DNA of 10,946 bases from Bacillota bacterium (lineage in GTDB: Bacteria > Bacillota > Dethiobacteria > Dethiobacterales > Dethiobacteraceae), in NCBI GenBank assembly GCA_024650095.1, contig JANKMV010000043.1, positions 1 through 10,946 on the forward strand, read 5' to 3'. The position numbers were made by a program, and so were the translations under genes. Below, in pieces: positions 6,216 to 10,946 of the stretch. A model generated the notes under the pieces. That model made no database searches and was not told the DNA's origin. It worked only from the letters and a program-made list of their open reading frames with translations. Position 1 is the first letter of the stretch. Each line of letters opens with the position of its first letter.

Positions 6216-7073
6216 CTAATATGGAGATTTTGGCAGGCCTAATCTGAACTTTCCACGCGTCTCCAAACCACCGATGCCATCTAATCCCGTAATGGTGCTC
6301 TTTATAACTTCAAAAATATTAACGGCTTCATTAATGGAAGTGAACGCCACCTTCTCCATAATAAAAACCGGATCTAAAGCATGAATTAAAATGCGCTGGG
6401 GGGAACTGGCGAAGTTCGCACCTGCGGCTAAAATTTCCTCATAATGTGATTGACATGCCCCTGCAAAGATGACCAGATCATCCTTGCCTGGTTCATACTG
6501 CCGCGCTTTGTGCACCCCTTCCACAAAATAACGTGAGTTACGATAATAATTTAGATCTTGAAAATTGTTTTTTTTATTCTTAATATAGGCATCATGGCCA
6601 GTCATGACCAAAATATCTGGTCGATGCTGATGAAGAAGATTCCATAGCTTCTCTGGCTGTTGCTTTTCGGTAACATACACCCCAATAGCCTCAATTTCCA
6701 ACGATTGATACGCCTTCATGCACTCCTCAAGATAATCCTGGTCTCCATCAAGGTGCAGGATTTTTCCCGGCATGGAGAAGAACTCCTCAGGAGCTCTACC
6801 ACTAATACCGCGCAGTTGTTCCCTCTCTAAGCTACGACGCTTGTATATTTTGTGGATACACTCTTTCTGAACTTTTTCAGACCGGTTGCGATAATTTTGC
6901 AGAGCAACAGGTTCTGGATGTGCCAAATCTGATAACTTCGCATCTGCTAACAATCGCATATCAATTCCCTTTATGATGGCTGTTTTTTTCTTCTCATTAA
7001 CTTCAACAATTTTAAAGAGAATATCCATACCATACGATTTGCGCCCGACAATTTCACCGACTTTAAAAGCCAT
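6216..7073 (-). CDS. yabG: Sporulation-specific cysteine protease YabG
   Basis: A 285-residue protein, normal length for YabG. It has an N-terminal barrel-like segment (VGEIVGRKSYGMDILFKI, 5-22), the core motif DILVMTGHDAY (153-163) and AGACQSHYEEILAAGANFASSP (204-225), then IHALDPV. His160 and Cys207 correspond to the residues reported as catalytic in clostridial YabG. The enzyme is made late in the mother cell and processes coat or cortex-associated proteins (SafA, SpoIVA and others in Bacillus; Csp and coat proteins in C. difficile). The start ATG 7073 follows a TAGGTG-type ribosome site with a short spacer. A consensus sigma-K-like promoter lies 48-75 nt upstream. No terminator separates it from veg, so late sporulation transcripts may run through veg to 5777. 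The two nearby SPOCS-LysM proteins are plausible substrates or partners; this is inferred. Confidence 0.97.
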   Translation of the reverse strand: MAFKVGEIVGRKSYGMDILFKIVEVNEKKKTAIIKGIDMRLLADAKLSDLAHPEPVALQNYRNRSEKVQKECIHKIYKRRSLEREQLRGISGRAPEEFFSMPGKILHLDGDQDYLEECMKAYQSLEIEAIGVYVTEKQQPEKLWNLLHQHRPDILVMTGHDAYIKNKKNNFQDLNYYRNSRYFVEGVHKARQYEPGKDDLVIFAGACQSHYEEILAAGANFASSPQRILIHALDPVFIMEKVAFTSINEAVNIFEVIKSTITGLDGIGGLETRGKFRLGLPKSPY

Positions 7074-7120
7074 ATATACACCTACCTTCCATTATATTTC
7101 GGACACAGCTTACTTCAGGT

Positions 7121-7148
7121 TATGATATGTAACGCGAACTAAAATTGT
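7121..7148 (-). promoter_or_regulatory. Sigma-K-like promoter of yabG
   Basis: On the minus strand, AC (7148-7147), 17 nt, CATATCATA (7129-7121), a full match to AC-N16/17-CATAnnnTA. The expected start is near 7114, giving a leader of about 40 nt. B. subtilis yabG is also sigma-K controlled. The divergent glycosyltransferase shares this 136-bp region; on its strand CATATAATG (7184-7192) is present but has no good -35. Confidence 0.68.
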
Positions 7149-7209
7149 GCTTGACCAACAATCACGTACTTACTACCTCACATCATATAATGGTAGAGGA
7201 GGAGATAGA

Positions 7210-8016
7210 ATGATTGTTGCCATTGTGCCTGCACACAACGAAGAGTATCGTCTGGGGCGTGTTTTACATCATTTATTAACCGTTATGGCCATTCAGCAAA
7301 TTTTCGTTATTCTAAACGGCTCAAACGAATTAACGCAAAAAGAAGCTGAACGCTTCTACGAAAAAAACAAAAGTAAAATAACAGTTGTCTCATTTAGGGA
7401 TCCCCTTGGGATTGATGTACCCCGCGCAATTGGTGCCAACCTTGCCTATACTGCCGGCGCTGACTATGCAGTTTTTGTCGACGGCGATATGGTGGGGGAG
7501 TATAGCACGGAAGTAAAAGCATTGCTAGAACAGGCCGAAGCTTTAAAACTAGACCTAGCACTTTGCGATTGCTATCCGCATACTACGGTGCTTACAGAAT
7601 ATACGGAACCTATTTTTCATTATCGCCATTTAGTTAATCAAGGATTAGGTCTTGTTGAAAAAATTAAAATTGCCACTCCTTCACATGGACCACACGTTAT
7701 ATCTCGCCGTATGTTGCAAACGATTCCCTGGGAAGATTATGCCGTACCGCCCACACTCTTAGTGCACGCAATGTGGCACCATCTCACAGTGGGAATTGCT
7801 GCTTCCATACCCCATCCACAGCTAGGCTCCTCAATAAAGAATCATACCCACACGAAACTCATAACTGATACCATCATTGGTGACTGCATCGAAGCTCTTT
7901 GTATGATCCAGCACCTGCCTCGCACCCGCTTCCATAAGGGACGGCTCTATCTGGGCTATCATGAGCAGCGCCGCCTTGATCTCCTCCAGCAGTTTTTAGC
8001 TGGACGCTCCATGTAA
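7210..8016 (+). CDS. Family 2 (GT-A fold) glycosyltransferase
   Basis: A 268-residue protein with a Rossmann-like start MIVAIVPAHNEEYRLGRVL (1-19), the ILNGSN turn (34-39) and the metal-binding DGD motif in VFVDGDM (88-94), all typical of GT2 enzymes that transfer sugars from nucleotide donors. The second half (about 120-268) is His-rich (HGPHVISRRML at 159-169, HPQ and NHTHTK near 202-215) and should hold the acceptor site. No transmembrane segment is evident, so it is probably cytosolic. The ATG at 7210 is chosen because AGAGGAGG (7195-7202) stands 7 nt before it; the upstream GTG at 7147 lacks a ribosome site. It is transcribed away from yabG and against its other neighbours. A role in spore-surface or cell-wall glycosylation is suggested only by its position; donor and acceptor are unknown. 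Confidence 0.88.
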   Translation: MIVAIVPAHNEEYRLGRVLHHLLTVMAIQQIFVILNGSNELTQKEAERFYEKNKSKITVVSFRDPLGIDVPRAIGANLAYTAGADYAVFVDGDMVGEYSTEVKALLEQAEALKLDLALCDCYPHTTVLTEYTEPIFHYRHLVNQGLGLVEKIKIATPSHGPHVISRRMLQTIPWEDYAVPPTLLVHAMWHHLTVGIAASIPHPQLGSSIKNHTHTKLITDTIIGDCIEALCMIQHLPRTRFHKGRLYLGYHEQRRLDLLQQFLAGRSM

Positions 8017-8026
8017 TAAAAGTAGC

Positions 8027-8045
8027 CGCTTGCATGTAGCAAGCG
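8027..8045. terminator. Hairpin between convergent glycosyltransferase and ykuK-like genes
   Basis: CGCTTGC (8027-8033), loop ATGTA, GCAAGCG (8039-8045). On the minus strand it is followed by GCTACTTTTATT, which could end the ksgA-ykuK transcript. On the plus strand there is no U tract, so it may simply block read-through or stabilise the 3' end. Confidence 0.5.
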
Positions 8046-8064
8046 ACCAGGATTACGGGTAGAC

Positions 8065-8541
8065 CTACTTTGTATATTTATCTGCAACTTTAGTTGCACC
8101 ATACGAATCAGGCTTGATAAATGCCGGGAACCCACTGCCAATGACCATACCCACAACTTCTCGGATTAAATCTCTTGTTTCCCCTTGCTCGCCCACATCC
8201 AAATGGATTTCTACATTCAAGCGAGAATCTCCATTCTCCACCAGTTTAGCAGTCACCATCGTTGCTACTTCTAAGCTTAAATACGTTTCATAATAAATCC
8301 GCTGACGCAAATTACTCATGTAGTGCTTATGAAGACGGTGAAAATAGTAACGGGCGCCTTTCCCTAGCCGATGGATAATAACGGCAGTCACAAAACAAAC
8401 ATCCTTATTGCCATGTGGTTGGGAATCCGTGCCGATAATCAATTTATACTGCTCCTTGGGTTTTTCATCAACATAGGTGATAATATCCTGAAACGTTTGC
8501 TGGAATGTAAGCTGTCCTTTAGTAGGGCTCGTAAAATTCAT
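8065..8541 (-). CDS. YkuK-like (DUF458) RNase H-fold protein
   Basis: A 158-residue protein matching the YkuK/DUF458 family: MIGTDSQ-type motif IIGTDSQPHG (35-44), HLDVG (113-117), and the C-terminal block IKPDSYGATKVADKYTK (142-158). The family has a predicted RNase H-like fold; Asp39, Asp115 and Asp145 are in the right motifs to bind metal, but no substrate is established. The start is ATG 8541 with AAAGGTG about 8 nt upstream. The GTG at 8559, overlapping the ksgA stop, gives a poorer match and would consume that ribosome site. It lies 17 nt after ksgA and is probably cotranscribed with it. B. subtilis ykuK lies elsewhere in the genome, so this pairing is a local difference. Confidence 0.87.
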   Translation of the reverse strand: MNFTSPTKGQLTFQQTFQDIITYVDEKPKEQYKLIIGTDSQPHGNKDVCFVTAVIIHRLGKGARYYFHRLHKHYMSNLRQRIYYETYLSLEVATMVTAKLVENGDSRLNVEIHLDVGEQGETRDLIREVVGMVIGSGFPAFIKPDSYGATKVADKYTK

Positions 8542-8558
8542 GAGACCGGCACCTTTCA

Positions 8559-9419
8559 CTAATCAGCGTTATTCCTATTATAAAATAACCGGGCCAGCGT
8601 TGCAAATTCATTAACACTAAGCGTTTCGCCACGGCGGGATAAGTCCAATCTTGCCAAGATACCAATGTCCGCGATAGCTTTCTTGGATAGCTCAAAAGCA
8701 GACGTTAAGGTATTAAGAGCTGTTTTACGGCGCTGTGAAAATACGGCTTCCACAACTTTAAAAAAGACAACCTCTTGCGCCGCTGTTAAGAGAGTATCCT
8801 GCCGCGGTACAAGTTCAACCACCGCAGATGATACATCTGGTCTAGGAAAGAAAACCGTACGCGGTACATCAAAGGCAAGTGAGGGCGTGGCTGCATACTG
8901 GCAAATCACAGATAGGGTACCATAGTCCTTTCCCCCCGGGGGTGCCACAATACGCTGCGCCACCTCCTTTTGTATCATACAAACGATGTGCGATATGCAC
9001 ATCCTTTGTTCCTTTAACCAGTGATAAAAAAGTGGAGTCGCCACATTATAAGGTAAATTAGCAACAATTTTAAGCGGTCCGGCAGCACACAAGCGCTGAT
9101 AATCAGCCTTCATGGCATCTTGGTGGATCATCTCTACATTAGAATATTCTGCAAGGGTTTCTTTTAGCACTGGCAGCAACCGCTCGTCGATCTCTAGAGT
9201 AATAACATGCTTTGCCTTTGCCGCTAGTTTTTCTGTTAGTGCACCAATTCCCGGACCGATTTCTAGAACCAAATCATCCGGTTGCAATTGGGCTGTTGTA
9301 ACAATCTTAGTGAGGATATTCTCATCTACGAGAAAATTTTGGCCCCACTTTTTTTTCAACCGAATACCATGGCGTTGCAATAATTTTGAAACGTAGGCCG
9401 GATTTGATAGTTTGCTCAC
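8559..9419 (-). CDS. ksgA: 16S rRNA dimethyladenosine transferase KsgA (RsmA)
   Basis: A 286-residue protein, normal length, that dimethylates the two adjacent adenosines in the 3'-terminal hairpin of 16S rRNA during 30S assembly. Visible motifs are KKKWGQNFLVDENIL (22-36), the SAM-binding EIGPGIGALTEKL (53-65), EID (76-78), the catalytic NLPYNVATP (121-129), and FSQRRKT (227-233) in the C-terminal domain. The start is GTG 9419, preceded by GAGGAG (9425-9430) with a 5-nt spacer. The longer TTG start at 9470 adds 17 residues unlike the family and has no ribosome site. A perfect TATAAT on the minus strand at 9476-9471, without a good -35, may be its -10, giving a leader of about 45 nt. rnmV, which normally precedes ksgA in this locus, is missing. 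Confidence 0.97.
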   Translation of the reverse strand: MSKLSNPAYVSKLLQRHGIRLKKKWGQNFLVDENILTKIVTTAQLQPDDLVLEIGPGIGALTEKLAAKAKHVITLEIDERLLPVLKETLAEYSNVEMIHQDAMKADYQRLCAAGPLKIVANLPYNVATPLFYHWLKEQRMCISHIVCMIQKEVAQRIVAPPGGKDYGTLSVICQYAATPSLAFDVPRTVFFPRPDVSSAVVELVPRQDTLLTAAQEVVFFKVVEAVFSQRRKTALNTLTSAFELSKKAIADIGILARLDLSRRGETLSVNEFATLARLFYNRNNAD

Positions 9420-9501
9420 TGTGGCTCCTCTTTTCAAGCTGATTAGGGACGAAAAATCGCCTCTGTACAAATTATATCGGATTTATCCTATATTTAATAG
9501 T

Positions 9502-9526
9502 AAAAACCGGGGGAACCCCCGGTTTT
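9502..9526 (-). terminator. Intrinsic terminator of yabE
   Basis: AAAACCGGGGG (9503-9513) and CCCCCGGTTTT (9516-9526) form an 11-bp GC-rich stem followed by T5 on the minus strand. It begins within 3 nt of the yabE stop, so yabE is monocistronic or last in its operon and separate from ksgA. Confidence 0.92.
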
Positions 9527-9528
9527 AC

Positions 9529-10614
9529 TTAGTCTATTAATCTATAGACGCGTACGTTCCTCCGACCAAACTGTAACGCAGCTTGATGAGTTGACATCAG
9601 CAGATCAATGCGGTTCTGCTTAATGGCACCACCAGTATCCGCGGCAATGGCATAACCATAACCGTCAATATACAACTTGCTTCCTAAAGGGAACATGCGA
9701 GGATCAACCGCCACAATATGCGGATGAGTTTCACTTCCATCCCCCGCAACAGCACTACGCCCTGTGGCCGTACGTCCATCATTGTTACTACCCGTACAAA
9801 CACTGTGTCCTTCACCATTCATGGGACATCCAGAAGCTGCAGTTCCTGCACAATAGGCTGTAGCTGAAACGTTCACCACTTGGCTAAAGCTGACTGCACG
9901 CCCTCCACGGGATAGTACTGTATTTTCACCATATTCCACAATTTGGTCCTGCTTAACGTACATCATATCGGATTGTACTATCTGTGTGGCTACCTCTACA
10001 CCATTTTCCAGTGTCTGCTCCACTGTATCTTCACGCAACCCCACCACGCCCTTTTGCGCAATACGAGTTAAACCTCGATCCAATAGCATAGTACTGCGCC
10101 TTAGCTCACGGTAGGGAATCTCTATCCTTTGTGTAAACAATCGCTCTTCCACACGTATGACCTGAACGGTATCCCCCCGCGTAATGAATTTTTGCGGCAA
10201 CGGGTCCACCCGATCAAGTTCACCTAAGAATAATCCTAGCTTCTCCAAAACATCATTAACGGTAGCTTGCGCCACCTGGACCTCAAAGCTTCGACCATCG
10301 GCCATTACAGTTACTGGAAAAGCCCTGGTGAGCACAATTTCCACACCCTGCTCAAGCCTCTCGTCTGGGGCGGGGGCGACATAGTCGTGGGGACCTACAA
10401 CGATACCCACATCGGCTAAGAGAGCACCCACATTTCGATGATAAGTGACAAGCTTTTGAGCTTCACCATCAATTACCAGCGTTACATCCTTTCGTGCAAC
10501 TGCAAGGGTTGAAAGAAAAACAAATACAAGTGACAGTAGCAACAATAACGTATGGTAACGAGTAACTTTCCCCCGGGCAACATCGGTCACGTTCTTGATG
10601 GGAATCAGTGACAT
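9529..10614 (-). CDS. yabE: YabE-like cell-wall protein (DUF348-G5-3D domains)
   Basis: A 361-residue protein. An N-terminal membrane anchor or uncleaved signal spans about 21-40 (LLLLLSLVFVFL). Two DUF348 repeats cover about 43-100 and 101-152, a G5 domain about 155-230, and the 3D domain about 248-358. The 3D domain shows ATAYCAG (251-257), RTATG (281-285), VAVDPRMFPLGSKLYIDGYG (301-320) and AADTGGAIKQNRIDLLM (324-340), including the three aspartates that name it (Asp304, Asp326, Asp337). 3D domains share the MltA-type double-psi barrel and are found in resuscitation-factor-like wall hydrolases, so this is a likely membrane-tethered peptidoglycan lytic enzyme. The 3D domain carries a longer Cys-containing loop than usual (258-299). 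Start ATG 10614 has AGGAGGA 6 nt upstream. In B. subtilis, yabE is controlled by an ECF-sigma antisense RNA; here a long structured leader precedes it. Confidence 0.94.
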   Translation of the reverse strand: MSLIPIKNVTDVARGKVTRYHTLLLLLSLVFVFLSTLAVARKDVTLVIDGEAQKLVTYHRNVGALLADVGIVVGPHDYVAPAPDERLEQGVEIVLTRAFPVTVMADGRSFEVQVAQATVNDVLEKLGLFLGELDRVDPLPQKFITRGDTVQVIRVEERLFTQRIEIPYRELRRSTMLLDRGLTRIAQKGVVGLREDTVEQTLENGVEVATQIVQSDMMYVKQDQIVEYGENTVLSRGGRAVSFSQVVNVSATAYCAGTAASGCPMNGEGHSVCTGSNNDGRTATGRSAVAGDGSETHPHIVAVDPRMFPLGSKLYIDGYGYAIAADTGGAIKQNRIDLLMSTHQAALQFGRRNVRVYRLID

Positions 10615-10768
10615 AGAGCTTCCTCCTACGCTTCTCTATTCTTGGAAAGGCCTGATGGTAAGTCCAGCAGCCTCCCCAGGCTACACCAAGCGCTTTCATG
10701 CCTATGATTCCCATCATTTAGTTGTTTCATACACCACTGCGTGGGTAGGAGGTGGAGAACTGCCAAGA
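10613..10768 (-). promoter_or_regulatory. Structured 5' leader of yabE, riboswitch-like
   Basis: On the minus strand several paired elements precede yabE. TCTTGG-type pairing joins 10763-10768 to 10640-10645. GCAG..CTCC (10763-10754) can pair with GGAG..CTGC (10675-10667). Inside are CCAC-GCA-GTGG near 10730-10742 and ATGAT-GGGA-ATCAT (10717-10704) with a GNRA-type loop. ATAGAG/CTCTAT (10639-10634 and 10618-10613) then encloses the ribosome site in a 15-nt loop and overlaps the start codon. I compared it from memory with c-di-AMP (ydaO), c-di-GMP, SAM, T-box and Mn leaders and found none of their conserved cores. Confidence 0.35.
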
Positions 10769-10796
10769 TTGTTGCACGCTTGCTTTTCTGGAGTCC

Positions 10797-10816
10797 GGAA
10801 CGGTCAAGACCGTTCC
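10797..10816. other. Near-perfect hairpin in the yabE upstream region
   Basis: GGAACGGTC (10797-10805), AA, GACCGTTCC (10808-10816): a 9-bp stem with almost no loop. No U tract follows on either strand, so it is not a terminator; it could be an operator or part of the leader. The remaining 10817-10946 stretch is AT-rich toward the window edge, and I see no supported gene or clear promoter in it. Confidence 0.5.
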
Positions 10817-10946
10817 CTACACTTGGTTGGGTTCGTTACACTGGCATATTACAAAAATGCAATTGATATCAGTTTCTTGAAGGACATGAAAGGTGCTTGT
10901 TCAGTACTGTAGCCACTTGCATAATATACGAGATATATTTTTTGCA

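Noticed and set aside
10469..10717. Minus-strand ORF overlapping the yabE start
   Set aside because: Overlaps the first part of yabE in another frame, no ribosome site, no family resemblance.
10745..10763. AGGAGGTGGAGAACTGCC-like resemblance to an S-box or T-box core on the plus strand
   Set aside because: The following conserved parts of either leader (GGCAACC, or GGTGGNACCGCG) are absent and no plus-strand gene follows.
10595..10912. Plus-strand ORF across the yabE upstream region
   Set aside because: Starts inside yabE on the opposite strand, has no ribosome site and no recognisable motif; RNA structure explains the region better.

Overview
The window reads as chromosome of an endospore-forming Firmicute. 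Evidence: an alpha/beta-type small acid-soluble spore protein (SASP, SspF-like), the sporulation protease YabG, two SPOCS-LysM coat-morphogenesis-type proteins, Veg, and consensus-like sigma-K and sigma-A promoters with strong AGGAGG ribosome sites. A Clostridia or Negativicutes (Sporomusa/Pelosinus-like) host seems likelier than Bacillus, because SPOCS-LysM genes of the SipL type sit beside yabG and veg. That placement is inference; no 16S gene is present.

Layout, right to left on the minus strand: yabE (3D/G5 cell-wall protein, 10614-9529) with a long structured leader; a terminator; ksgA (9419-8559) followed 17 nt later by a ykuK-like RNase H-fold gene (8541-8065); a plus-strand family 2 glycosyltransferase (7210-8016) divergent from yabG (7073-6216); veg (6078-5809) behind two tandem sigma-A promoters; two large SPOCS-LysM proteins (5433-3835 and 3604-2066); a secreted LysM-CAP protein (1877-960); a plus-strand L,D-transpeptidase-LysM protein (355-879); and the 5' part of an sspF-like SASP gene running off the left edge (178-1).

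The backbone matches the Bacillus subtilis order yabE-rnmV-ksgA-yabG-veg-sspF, with two differences. rnmV is missing between yabE and ksgA. Additional genes lie between the backbone genes: ykuK and the glycosyltransferase between ksgA and yabG, and four consecutive LysM proteins between veg and sspF. The inserted block looks like a spore-envelope module: proteins that could anchor to cortex or germ-cell-wall peptidoglycan through LysM, coat-basement SPOCS domains, a peptidoglycan cross-linking enzyme, and next to them the protease YabG, which in other spore formers processes coat and cortex-associated proteins. yabG and both SPOCS genes carry sigma-K-like upstream motifs of the form AC-N16/17-CATAnnnTA, which fits mother-cell expression.

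I do not see a mobile element, CRISPR array, tRNA or rRNA. The least explained parts are the roughly 330-nt structured leader of yabE and the 5434-5776 intergenic region, which holds a nested hairpin, a possible plus-strand small RNA and a perfect 12-bp palindrome.
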